A stretch of DNA of 64,000 nt from Streptomyces sannanensis (GTDB lineage: Bacteria > Actinomycetota > Actinomycetes > Streptomycetales > Streptomycetaceae): assembly GCF_039536205.1 (NCBI RefSeq), contig NZ_BAAAYL010000001.1, positions 2,790,001-2,854,000 on the forward strand, written 5' to 3'. Below, in pieces: positions 8,458-16,465 of the stretch. Below the pieces are notes generated by a model. That model worked only from the letters and a program-made list of their open reading frames with translations, was not told the DNA's origin and did not search any database. The translations under genes were made by a program, and so were the position numbers. Within the stretch, counting starts at the first letter, position 1; each line of letters opens with the position of its first letter.

Positions 8458-9990
8458 GTGGGACAGCGCACTGTGCGCGGGGAGGGCCCCGGCCGGCATC
8501 ACGGCAGACGCGGCAAGCGGCGCATACTGCGCTGGACCGCGCTGACCGTCTCGGTGCTGATACTCGGCACCGGCGGCGCCGGATACCTCTATTACGAACA
8601 CCTCAACGGCAACATCAAGAGGAAAAACCTCAACCTCGGCAACACGAAGATGGCCGATCACAAGGCCAACGCAGCCGGCCAGACCCCGCTGAACATCCTG
8701 CTCATCGGCTCGGACGCCCGGGACTCCGAGGAGAACAAGAAACTCGGCGGCGCGAAGAACACGTTCGACGGCCCGCCGCTGGCCGACGTGCAGATGCTCG
8801 TCCACCTCTCCGCGGACCGCAGCAACATGTCGGTCATCTCCATGCCCCGCGACACCATGCTGAAGATGCCCAAGTGCACCGCGGAGGACGGGACCGAATA
8901 CAAGGCCACCACGCGCAGGATCCAGACGAACGAGAGCCTGAGCCGCGGCGGCCCGGGCTGCACGGTGGCCACCTGGTACGAGCTCACGGGCATCACCATC
9001 GACCACTTCATGTTGGTCGACTTCGCGGGTGTGGTCTCGATGGCAGACGCGATCGGCGGTGTCCCCGTCTGCGTCAAGGAAAACGTCCACTCCCGCAACA
9101 GCAAGGGCCAGGGCTCCGGCCTCAAGCTGGAGAAAGGCACGACCTACGTCAAGGGCAAGCAGGCCCTGCAGTGGCTGAGGACCCGCTACGGCTTCGAGGA
9201 CGGCACCGACCTCGGCCGCACCCATGCGCAGCACATGTACATGAACTCGATGATCCGTGAACTGCGCAAGAACGCCAAGCTCACCAACCCGATCAAGCTG
9301 CGCAAGCTTGCCGAGGCGGCCACCGACACCCTCACCGTCGACGACAGAATCGACACGGTGAGCGATCTGCTCGGCCTGGGCGACGAGTTCAAGAAGGTCC
9401 CGACCGACCGGGTCACCATGACCACCATGCCGACGGTCCCCTACACGTACGACCGCAACCGGGTCGAGCCCACGCCCGGTGACGCCGAGAAGCTGTTCCG
9501 TTTGGTCCGCGAGGACATCCCGCTGGACGGCAAGGGCCTCAAGCAGAAGCCCAAGCCCCCGGAGTCCAAGGACCCGGTGGCGCCGACGGGAGAGATCGCC
9601 GTCACGGTGCAGAACGGCACGGGTGTCAACGGAGCGCTGGCCAAAGGCCGGTCCAGTGCGGTGGCCGGGGCACTCGGCGCGAAGGGTTTCTCCCTGGCCC
9701 GGTCCAGCAACCAGCTGACCCCGCAGGAGCGGACGACCGTCAGCTACCCCAGCGTCGGCCTCCAGGGTGACGCCGAGGCCGTCGCCAAGGCGCTGGGCAT
9801 TCCGGTCGGCGCGGTGAAGAAGTCCACCGGCGTCACGGGCATCACCGTGGTTGTGGGAGCCGACTGGCGCGAGGGCACCACGTACCCGGAGCAGCCGGCT
9901 GACGACAACAAGACACCCTCGACGGCGCGCCCTCTGAACGCCTCCGAAAAAGGGGCCTGCATGGATGTGCAGCGCGGCTTCACCTGGTAG
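8458..9990 (+). CDS. LCP family protein 3 with LytR_C domain
   Basis: 510 aa, starting at GTG 8458 after an AGGGGGG ribosome site. Basic N-terminus, one membrane segment (LTVSVLILGTGGAGYLYY) and an LCP core with LNILLIGSDARDS, SMPRDTMLKMP, QTNESLSRGGPGC and WLRTRYGFEDGTDLGRTHAQH. Where most LCPs have SDT before the MxxH strand this one has ADVQML, so the usual Ser/Thr pair is altered. The LytR_C domain begins near residue 380 (IAVTVQNGTGVNGALA). It follows LCP 2 by 55 bp and is probably in the same transcript. Confidence 0.92.
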   Translation: MGQRTVRGEGPGRHHGRRGKRRILRWTALTVSVLILGTGGAGYLYYEHLNGNIKRKNLNLGNTKMADHKANAAGQTPLNILLIGSDARDSEENKKLGGAKNTFDGPPLADVQMLVHLSADRSNMSVISMPRDTMLKMPKCTAEDGTEYKATTRRIQTNESLSRGGPGCTVATWYELTGITIDHFMLVDFAGVVSMADAIGGVPVCVKENVHSRNSKGQGSGLKLEKGTTYVKGKQALQWLRTRYGFEDGTDLGRTHAQHMYMNSMIRELRKNAKLTNPIKLRKLAEAATDTLTVDDRIDTVSDLLGLGDEFKKVPTDRVTMTTMPTVPYTYDRNRVEPTPGDAEKLFRLVREDIPLDGKGLKQKPKPPESKDPVAPTGEIAVTVQNGTGVNGALAKGRSSAVAGALGAKGFSLARSSNQLTPQERTTVSYPSVGLQGDAEAVAKALGIPVGAVKKSTGVTGITVVVGADWREGTTYPEQPADDNKTPSTARPLNASEKGACMDVQRGFTW

Positions 9991-10049
9991 TCCTCGAACG
10001 CCTTGACGGCCGTCGTCGTCCTCCCACGCGGCCTGCCCTGACGACGAGT

Positions 10050-10077
10050 ACGCCCCCAAGCAGCATGCTGGGGGCGT
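10050..10077. terminator. Hairpin terminator between LCP 3 and GT2
   Basis: ACGCCCCC and AGCA pair with TGCT and GGGGGCGT around a 3-base loop with one bulged A. It lies between convergent stop codons and could serve both genes. Confidence 0.7.
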
Positions 10078-10098
10078 CCCGGCTCACTGGCCGACGAA

Positions 10099-11127
10099 TC
10101 AGGCCGCCTGGCGCACGCTCGGTCGGCGGCTGGCGATGACCTTCTTCGCCAGCGAGCGCGGGCTGGTCAGGAAGCCGAAGCCCCAGGACATGTGCATCGT
10201 CGCCAGCGCCACCGGGATCTGCAGCCGTGCCTTCAGCGGCAGGCCCTCGCCGGCCGGGACCGAGCCCGCGGTGATCGCGGCCAGATAGCCGGCCGGGACG
10301 ACGAAGCCCAGCGGGGTGAGCGTCGCGCCCACCACCAGGCCCGCGGCGATCGCGCAGACGGCGGCCGGCGGGGCGAGGTAGCGGAGGTTGATGGAGCCCT
10401 GGTGGTAGCGGGCCACCACATGGCGCCAACGACCGTAGTCCTTGTACTGCTTGGCCAGCGCGCGCACGCTCGGCCGCGGGCGGTACGAGACCCTCAGCTC
10501 CGGCGAGAACCAGATCAGCCCGCCCGCCTCACGGATGCGGAAGTTCAGCTCCCAGTCCTGGGCGCGGATGAACTCCTCATTGTAGCCGCCCTGCTGCTCC
10601 AGCGCCTCGCGCCGGAAGACACCCAGATACACGGTTTCCGCGGCGCCCGCCTGGCCGCCCGTGTGGAAGGCGGCGTTGCCCACGCCGATCTTCGAGGTCA
10701 TGGCGGCGGCGACCGCGTGCTCCCAGTCGTTCTCGCCCTCGGCGTGCATGATGCCGCCGACGTTCTGCGCACCGGTCTCCTCCAGCAGGCGGACGGCGGT
10801 GGCGATGTAGTTCGGGGAGAGCATGCCGTGGCCGTCGACCCGCACCACGACCGGGTGACGGGACGCCTTGATCGCCGCGTTCAGTGCGGCGGGGGTGCGG
10901 CCGGTGGGGTTGGGCACGGTGTGCACCCGGCCCCAGGAATTCGATGCGGTCTCGCGCACCAGCTCGGCAGCGATCTCGTCGGTACGGTCCGTGGACGGGC
11001 CCAGTGCGATCACCACCTCCATCTCGCCCTCGTACTCCTGCTGGAGGATGGCGTGGACGGCACCACGGAGGTGTCGCTCCTCATTGAGGACCGGCATGAT
11101 CACGGACACGGCGGGGTGCTGGGGCAT
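10099..11127 (-). CDS. Family 2 glycosyltransferase, membrane-associated
   Basis: Transfers a sugar from a nucleotide donor, probably to a lipid-linked intermediate. 342 aa from ATG 11127 with GAGG 5 nt upstream; the longer frame to 11262 reads into the divergent gene's promoter region. The GT-A fold is shown by VSVIMPVLNEERHL, the Asp-containing RVDGHG metal site and RAQDWELNFRIREAGG (the ED/Q-W acceptor region). The last 90 residues hold two or three hydrophobic segments (AAVCAIAAGLVVGATLTPLG and neighbours). Location between LCP genes suggests synthesis of the polymer that the LCP proteins attach. Confidence 0.9.
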   Translation of the reverse strand: MPQHPAVSVIMPVLNEERHLRGAVHAILQQEYEGEMEVVIALGPSTDRTDEIAAELVRETASNSWGRVHTVPNPTGRTPAALNAAIKASRHPVVVRVDGHGMLSPNYIATAVRLLEETGAQNVGGIMHAEGENDWEHAVAAAMTSKIGVGNAAFHTGGQAGAAETVYLGVFRREALEQQGGYNEEFIRAQDWELNFRIREAGGLIWFSPELRVSYRPRPSVRALAKQYKDYGRWRHVVARYHQGSINLRYLAPPAAVCAIAAGLVVGATLTPLGFVVPAGYLAAITAGSVPAGEGLPLKARLQIPVALATMHMSWGFGFLTSPRSLAKKVIASRRPSVRQAA

Positions 11128-11291
11128 GGGACCTCGGGGTACGGGGGTCGCCCCCCGGCAGACAACAGTATCGTCGGCCACGTTACCGCGAACGGGGGAA
11201 CCGGACGCGCGCCCACCGGGCGCCGCGGAGTGGCGACGATCGTATGGACCTATGGTGCTCACGATCCCCCTGCCCCCGCGGAGGTGTACCC

Positions 11292-12755
11292 GTGCCCACG
11301 CCGCCCCGCCCGCGCCGCCATCCCGGTCGGTCCTCCCGCCCCCGGCACCGCGCCCCCCGCAGGAAGCGGACGGTGCGGCCCCACTGGGGTGCGCGGCTGG
11401 CGAAGACCCTCTCCGTACTCGTCCTGAGCGCGGGCGGGATCGGACATACCGTCCTGACGAGCCTGGACACCGGAATCGACCGGGTCGACCCCTTCAAGGA
11501 CATGAAGAACCGCCCCGAGGGGGGCCACGGCATGAATGTCCTGGTGGTCGGCACCGACGGCCGCGACAAGATCACGGATGCTCAGCGGCGTGCGTACCGG
11601 CTGGGTGGAGCGCCCTGCCACTGCACCGACACGGTCATGCTGGTGCACATCTCGGACCAGCGGGACCGCGCGACCATCGTGAGTCTGCCGCGCGACAGCT
11701 ACGCCGCGCTGCCCGAGCACACCGACCGGACCACCGGAAAGCACCACACGGCCCATGCGGTGAAGCTCAACGCCGTGTACGCCGAGGGCGGGCCGACGCT
11801 GACCGTACGCACTGTGGAACAGATGACCGGAGTGAAGATCGACCACTATCTGGAGGTCGACTTCACCAGCTTCATGAAGACGGTCGACGCGGTCGGCGGC
11901 GTAAAGATCTGCACCACCCACCGGATGAAGGACTCCTACACGGGCCTCGACCTGCCCGCCGGCACCCACCGGCTCGACGGCGGCCGGGCGCTTCAGTACG
12001 TACGCTCCCGGCACATCGACGCAGCGGCCGACCTCGGCCGGATGCAGCGCCAGCAGCGCTTCCTCGCCGCTCTCATCCAGAGCACGGCGAGCAGAGGCAT
12101 CCTGCTGAACCCCGTGAAGCTCCGCGAGGTCGCCTCGACCCTGCTGGACTCCGTCCGCGCCGACGAGGGCTTTGGCGCGGGCGAACTGCTCGCCCTCGGC
12201 CAGGCCATGCGCGGTTTCAGCGCCGCCTCGTCGGAGTTCACGACCGTGCCCACCGGAAAAACGGACTATGTGGTCAAGGGCATCGGCTCGACCGTGAAAT
12301 GGGACACCGCCAGGGCCGCGAGGCTCTTCCGGGCCCTGCGCGACGACAAGCCGCTCACCTCGCGGCCGTCGAAGTCGAAGGCCGGCACCCTCGTCGACGT
12401 CTCGCCGCAGCAGATCCGGGTCCAGGTCTACAACGGAACCCGGACGGACGGCCTGGGCAAGCGAGTCGACCTCGCGCTGCGCGCCACCGGTTTCCACACC
12501 ACCCGAACCCCGCTGACCAGCAACCGGCGCGAGCTGAAGCGCACCCTCGTCGAGTACGACCCGAGATGGGACCGTTCGGCGAAGTCCCTGGCGGCCGCGC
12601 TTCCCGGCTGTGCGCTGAAGGAGGTGAAGGGGCAGGGCGGCACCTTCAAGGTGACGGCGGGCAGCGAGTACAAGGGCGTCAATCCGGTGCGGGCCGCAGA
12701 CCCCCGTCAAGGAGAGTTCGGCGCGGTGACCGGCGACGAGGTCGTCTGCCCGTAA
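11292..12755 (+). CDS. LCP family protein 4 with LytR_C domain
   Basis: 487 aa. GTG 11292 is chosen because GGAGG lies 8 nt upstream; the frame open from 11244 adds 16 unlikely residues. A basic 45-residue N-terminus precedes a weak membrane segment (LSVLVLSAGGIGHTVLTSL). The LCP core shows MNVLVVGTDGRDK, CTDTVMLVHI, SLPRDSYAALP, KLNAVYAEGGP, then YVRSRHIDAAADLGRMQRQQRF. LytR_C starts near residue 375 (IRVQVYNGTRTDGLG). It is divergent from the GT2 gene across 164 bp, an arrangement suited to shared control. Confidence 0.92.
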   Translation: MPTPPRPRRHPGRSSRPRHRAPRRKRTVRPHWGARLAKTLSVLVLSAGGIGHTVLTSLDTGIDRVDPFKDMKNRPEGGHGMNVLVVGTDGRDKITDAQRRAYRLGGAPCHCTDTVMLVHISDQRDRATIVSLPRDSYAALPEHTDRTTGKHHTAHAVKLNAVYAEGGPTLTVRTVEQMTGVKIDHYLEVDFTSFMKTVDAVGGVKICTTHRMKDSYTGLDLPAGTHRLDGGRALQYVRSRHIDAAADLGRMQRQQRFLAALIQSTASRGILLNPVKLREVASTLLDSVRADEGFGAGELLALGQAMRGFSAASSEFTTVPTGKTDYVVKGIGSTVKWDTARAARLFRALRDDKPLTSRPSKSKAGTLVDVSPQQIRVQVYNGTRTDGLGKRVDLALRATGFHTTRTPLTSNRRELKRTLVEYDPRWDRSAKSLAAALPGCALKEVKGQGGTFKVTAGSEYKGVNPVRAADPRQGEFGAVTGDEVVCP

Positions 12756-12900
12756 CCGTGTGCCCGGCGGTTCCTGGTGCCGCGACCGGCAACGTTTACC
12801 CGTCAAGGAGCAGCGTCAGGTGCGTGCGGTCGCGAGGCGACCGAAGACCCTCCTGGCAACGCTACTCGGGTTTTCGGCCAACGCGGCGAGCGTGCGTGCC

Positions 12901-12930
12901 TGGGGGCACCCCCAGGGGTAGCCGGGGGAG
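12901..12930. repeat. CCCCCAG-family intergenic palindrome
   Basis: TGGGGGCACCCCCAGGGGTA followed by GCCGGGGGAG is a member of the dispersed palindrome family. It lies between the LCP 4 stop and the convergent thioesterase stop and may form a termination hairpin. Confidence 0.55.
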
Positions 12931-12964
12931 CGTCGCGACGGGGCAAACGTTGCCGGGAGGGGCA

Positions 12965-13489
12965 CTAGTCCTCGAAGCCCTCGGCGGCACGCTGCTCCCG
13001 CAGCTCCCTGATCGCACGCCGCCGGGCCAGCCGGTGCGTACGCCGGATCTGCGCCTCCTGGTAGCGGCGGTGGTCGCGGTCGGTCTCCGGGATCACCGGC
13101 GGTACGGTCCGGGGCTTGCCGTCACCGTCGACCGCGGTGAACACCAGATACGCGCTGCCCACCTGGGTCGCCGGCGTGGACTCGTTCCAGCGCTCGGCCA
13201 GGACCCGTACCCCGATCTCCATCGAGGTACGGCCCGTCCAGTTCACTTGCGCCTTCACATGAAGCAGGTCACCGACCCTGACCGGCTCCAGGAAGGCCAT
13301 CTCGTCCATCGACGCGGTGACCGCGGGCCCGCCGGAGTGCCGGCCGGCGACCGCGCCCGCAGCGTCGTCGACCAACTTCATGATCACGCCGCCGTGCACG
13401 GTGCCCAGCAGATTGGTGTCGTGCGCGGTCATGATGTGCGAGAGCGTGGTGCGGGAGGCCGAGGTCGGCTTGCCCGGGAGATCTGTCAT
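12965..13489 (-). CDS. Acyl-CoA thioesterase, hotdog fold
   Basis: Hydrolyses acyl-CoA to free acid and CoA. 174 aa from ATG 13489 (MTDLPGKP); ATG 13501 is an alternative. The hotdog signature is NLLGTVHGGVIMKLVDDAAG, where the His-Gly-Gly and the Asp/Glu of the helix belong to the active site of YciA/TesB-like cytosolic thioesterases. The C-terminal tail is strongly basic and probably forms a helix. It is convergent with LCP 4 and divergent from LCP 5. No direct wall role is evident. Confidence 0.85.
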   Translation of the reverse strand: MTDLPGKPTSASRTTLSHIMTAHDTNLLGTVHGGVIMKLVDDAAGAVAGRHSGGPAVTASMDEMAFLEPVRVGDLLHVKAQVNWTGRTSMEIGVRVLAERWNESTPATQVGSAYLVFTAVDGDGKPRTVPPVIPETDRDHRRYQEAQIRRTHRLARRRAIRELREQRAAEGFED

Positions 13490-13608
13490 GCTCTCCACCA
13501 TATGCGGCGGCATGTGCCTGGAACATTGCATCAGGACGGCAACAGCCGTGATCCCGTTCACCCCCCCGGCCTGTCGGAATGTCGGAGGGGGCCTGCACAC
13601 TGGTCCGC

Positions 13609-14919
13609 ATGAATGATTGGCCCGAGGGATGGACCGAGGACAACCGTGGGGACGGGTACGGAGGCGGCAGCGCAGACGCGCAGCCGGAAGGCGCCCGGGT
13701 CATGCGGCATGTGCAGCGCGGCCAGGTCCCACGGCCGGCCGGTGCGCCGCCGCGCCGGGCCTCCGTTCCGCCGCAGCCTCAGGGGTACGACGCCGGTGGA
13801 TACGCGGAGGCGCCCGGCGGTCCGTACAACGGCGCGTACGACAGCGGCTACAACACCGGCCAGGTCTACGGCACCCCGTCCGGCCACGGCGGAGGTCACG
13901 GTGGCGGTCCCTCCGCCCGGCCCCCGCGCACCGGCCCCGCCCCCGACTGGCGCCGCCGTCTGAAGATCGGCACGATCGCCCTGGTCGTCGTCTTCCTCGG
14001 CGTCTCCATCGGCACGTACTTCTGGGCCGACTCCAAGCTGCGCCGCGAGGTCGACCTGTCCAAGGTCATCGACCGGCCGGAGGAGGGCAAGGGCACGAAC
14101 TATCTGATCGTCGGCTCGGACAGCCGTGAAGGCATGTCCGCCGAGGAGAAGAAGAAGCTGCACACCGGCTCCGCCAAGGGCAAGCGGACCGACTCGATGA
14201 TGATCCTGCACACCGGCGACAACGGCTCGACCCTGATATCGCTGCCACGCGACTCCTGGGTCACCATCCCGTCCTTCCGCGGCTCCGATTCCGGAAAGAT
14301 GTACGACTCAAGGGGCGGCTCCAAGCTGAACGCCGCCTACGCCATGGACGGCCCCGAGTTGCTGGTCCGCACCGTCGAGTACAACACCGGCCTGCACATC
14401 GACCACTACGTCGAGATCGGCTTCGCCGGCTTCGCCAACATCGTGGACGCGCTCGGCGGTGTCGAGCTCGACATCCCCAAGGCCTTCAAGGACAAGAACT
14501 CGGGTGCCGACTTCCAGGCCGGCAAGCAGACCCTGAACGGCGAACAGTCCCTGGCCTTCGTCCGTACCCGCTACGCCTTCGCGGGCAGTGACCTGGACCG
14601 TACGAAGAACCAGCAGAAGTTCCTCGCTGCCCTGGCTGACCAGGCCGCCACCCCCGGCACGGTCCTCAACCCCTTCAAGTTCTACCCGGTGATGGGTGCC
14701 GGGCTCGACACGCTGATCGTCGACAAGGACATGGGCCTGTTCGATCTGGCCGACATGTTCTGGGCGATGAAGGGCGTCACCGGCGGCGACGGAAAGTCGA
14801 TGAACATGCCGATCGCGGGCAGCGCGCCGCAGGGCTCCCTCAAGTGGGACATGCCGAAGGTGAAGGAGCTGGTGAAGGAGCTGCAGAACGACGAGAAGGT
14901 CACGGTCAGCGGCAACTGA
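13609..14919 (+). CDS. LCP family protein 5, short form with Gly/Tyr-rich N-terminus
   Basis: 436 aa from ATG 13609 (MNDWPEGW). No ribosome site is close; CACACT lies 7 nt upstream, a weak match to a leaderless -10. The first 120 residues are cytoplasmic, Gly/Pro/Tyr-rich and disordered, then one membrane segment (IGTIALVVVFLGVSIGTYFW). The LCP core has NYLIVGSDSREG, TDSMMILHT, SLPRDSWVTIP, KLNAAYAMDGP and FVRTRYAFAGSDLDRTKNQQKF. No LytR_C domain. Followed by two hairpins. Confidence 0.93.
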   Translation: MNDWPEGWTEDNRGDGYGGGSADAQPEGARVMRHVQRGQVPRPAGAPPRRASVPPQPQGYDAGGYAEAPGGPYNGAYDSGYNTGQVYGTPSGHGGGHGGGPSARPPRTGPAPDWRRRLKIGTIALVVVFLGVSIGTYFWADSKLRREVDLSKVIDRPEEGKGTNYLIVGSDSREGMSAEEKKKLHTGSAKGKRTDSMMILHTGDNGSTLISLPRDSWVTIPSFRGSDSGKMYDSRGGSKLNAAYAMDGPELLVRTVEYNTGLHIDHYVEIGFAGFANIVDALGGVELDIPKAFKDKNSGADFQAGKQTLNGEQSLAFVRTRYAFAGSDLDRTKNQQKFLAALADQAATPGTVLNPFKFYPVMGAGLDTLIVDKDMGLFDLADMFWAMKGVTGGDGKSMNMPIAGSAPQGSLKWDMPKVKELVKELQNDEKVTVSGN

Positions 14920-14933
14920 CCCCGCTCACGGGC

Positions 14934-14969
14934 AAGGGCCCCGCCGGTGGTAACGCCGACGGGGCCCTT
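14934..14969 (+). terminator. Hairpin after LCP 5
   Basis: AAGGGCCCCGCCG pairs with CGACGGGGCCCTT a few bases downstream of the LCP 5 stop. The stem is GC-rich and ends in CTTC rather than a long T tract, as is usual here. Confidence 0.75.
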
Positions 14970-15044
14970 CGCTGTCGTGTTCGGCGCAGTACGAAGCCGT
15001 CGGAGGCCGGACCGCCCGGTCCGAAGACGATCCCCCAGCCACCA

Positions 15045-15072
15045 CGAAGGGCGCCCCGAAAGGCGCCCTTCG
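15045..15072. terminator. Perfect 11-bp hairpin between convergent LCP 5 and acyl-CoA dehydrogenase
   Basis: CGAAGGGCGCC pairs perfectly with GGCGCCCTTCG around CCGAAA. The position 20 bp from the dehydrogenase stop points to a terminator for the minus-strand gene, possibly bidirectional. Confidence 0.8.
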
Positions 15073-15091
15073 ACTGCACAGCCCGTATGCG

Positions 15092-16249
15092 TTACGGCAA
15101 GTTACGCGCCATCACAATCCGCTGGACCTGGTTCGTGCCTTCGTAGATTTGCGTGATCTTGGCGTCGCGCATCATGCGCTCGACCGGATAGTCGCGGGTG
15201 TAGCCGTAGCCGCCGAGGAGCTGGACCGCGTCCGTGGTGATCTCCATGGCGACGTCGGAGGCGAAGCACTTGGCGGCGGCACCGAAGAAGGTGAGGTCGC
15301 CGTCGACGCGCTCGGACTTGGCGGCTGCCGAGTAGGTCAGCTGGCGGGCGGCCTCCAGCTTCATGGCCATGTCGGCGAGCATGAACTGGATGCCCTGGAA
15401 GTCGGCGATGGCCTTGCCGAACTGCTTGCGCTCCTGGACGTAGCCCTTGGCGTAGTCGAGGGCGCCCTGCGCGATGCCGAGGGCCTGGGCCGCGATGGTG
15501 ATGCGGGTGTGGTCCAGGGTCTTCATCGCGGTCGCGAAGCCGGTGCCCTCCTCGCCGATCATGCGGTCGGCGGGGATGCGGACGTTGTCGAGGTAGACCT
15601 CGCGGGTCGGGGAGCCCTTGATGCCGAGCTTCTTCTCCGGGGCACCGAAGGAGACACCCTCGTCGGACTTCTCGACGACGAAGGCGGAGATGCCCTTGGA
15701 GCGCTTCTCCGGGTCGGTGACGGCCATGACCGTGTAGTACTCGGAGACGCCGGCGTTGGTGATCCAGCGCTTCACGCCGTTGAGGATGTAGTGGTCGCCG
15801 TCGCGGACCGCCTTGGTCTTCATACCGGCGGCGTCGGAACCGGCGTCCGGCTCGGAGAGGCAGTACGAGAACATCACGTTGCCCGCGGCGAGCGGGGCGA
15901 GGTACCGCTGCTTCAGTTCCTCGGAGCCGGAGAGGATCACCGGGAGCGAGCCGAGCTTGTTGACGGCCGGGATCAGGGAGGAGGAGGCGCAGACACGGGC
16001 CACCTCCTCGATCACGATCACGGTGGCGAGGGCGTCCGCGCCGGCGCCGCCGTAGTTCTCCGGGACATGGACGGCGTGCAGGTCGGAGGCGACCAGGGCA
16101 TCCAGGGCCTCCTGCGGGAAGCGGCTCTCCTCGTCCACCTCTGCGGCGAACGGCGCGATCTTCGCCTCGGCGAGGGAGCGGACCGTATCGCGGAGCATCT
16201 CGTGCTCTTCGGACGGGCGGTACAGATCGAAGTCGGCCGATCCTGCCAA
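15092..16249 (-). CDS. Acyl-CoA dehydrogenase
   Basis: FAD enzyme that introduces the alpha-beta double bond in acyl-CoA during fatty acid or branched-chain catabolism. 385 aa, TTG start at 16249 with GGGGAG about 10 nt upstream. Family landmarks: CLSEPDAGSD, the YILNGVKRWITNAG flavin segment, ERKQFGKAIADFQGIQFMLADM, and near the C-terminus the catalytic base region QIYEGTNQVQRIVMAR. LLGGYGYTRDYPVERMMRD is the second acyl-CoA dehydrogenase signature. Chain-length preference cannot be assigned. Confidence 0.93.
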   Translation of the reverse strand: MAGSADFDLYRPSEEHEMLRDTVRSLAEAKIAPFAAEVDEESRFPQEALDALVASDLHAVHVPENYGGAGADALATVIVIEEVARVCASSSLIPAVNKLGSLPVILSGSEELKQRYLAPLAAGNVMFSYCLSEPDAGSDAAGMKTKAVRDGDHYILNGVKRWITNAGVSEYYTVMAVTDPEKRSKGISAFVVEKSDEGVSFGAPEKKLGIKGSPTREVYLDNVRIPADRMIGEEGTGFATAMKTLDHTRITIAAQALGIAQGALDYAKGYVQERKQFGKAIADFQGIQFMLADMAMKLEAARQLTYSAAAKSERVDGDLTFFGAAAKCFASDVAMEITTDAVQLLGGYGYTRDYPVERMMRDAKITQIYEGTNQVQRIVMARNLP

Positions 16250-16270
16250 GGCGTCTCACTCCCCAAGGGT

Positions 16271-16299
16271 GTTAACTACCGTTAAGTAGCCCAATTTTA
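16271..16299 (-). promoter_or_regulatory. Candidate promoter and operator of the acyl-CoA dehydrogenase gene
   Basis: Reading on the minus strand, TAAAAT at 16299-16294 is a good -10. Downstream in the presumed leader is the direct repeat GTTAACTACC / GTTAAGTAG (16271-16289, plus strand). An inverted repeat CGGCC-ggt-CGGCCG lies just upstream of the -10 at 16302-16315. These are plausible sites for a fatty-acid-responsive repressor, but no regulator is identified. Confidence 0.4.
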
Positions 16300-16393
16300 G
16301 TCGGCCGGTCGGCCGAAGGCATACGTGAGCTTGATGACAACGGCGGAAGCGTGCCCCTCGGGCGGCCCGGTTATGCTCGGGCGCGCAGTCCCG

Positions 16394-16465
16394 CCCTCCC
16401 GTCACCCGACCACCCCCCTCGACGACGGCGCTGCGCGCCGGCCCCATATTCCACAGGAGCACCAC
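16394..16465 (+). promoter_or_regulatory. 5' leader of ugd, nearly identical to the thiolase leader
   Basis: The 47 bases 16394-16440 (CCCTCCCGTCACCCGACCAC onward, ending CGCTGCGCGCCG) recur almost unchanged at 42670-42716 before the thiolase gene. Both are followed by TTCCACA, a GGAGC ribosome site and the start codon. A hairpin GGCGC-TGC-GCGCC is present. TATGCT about 15 bp upstream could be the -10, putting the element in the 5' UTR. Confidence 0.6.
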
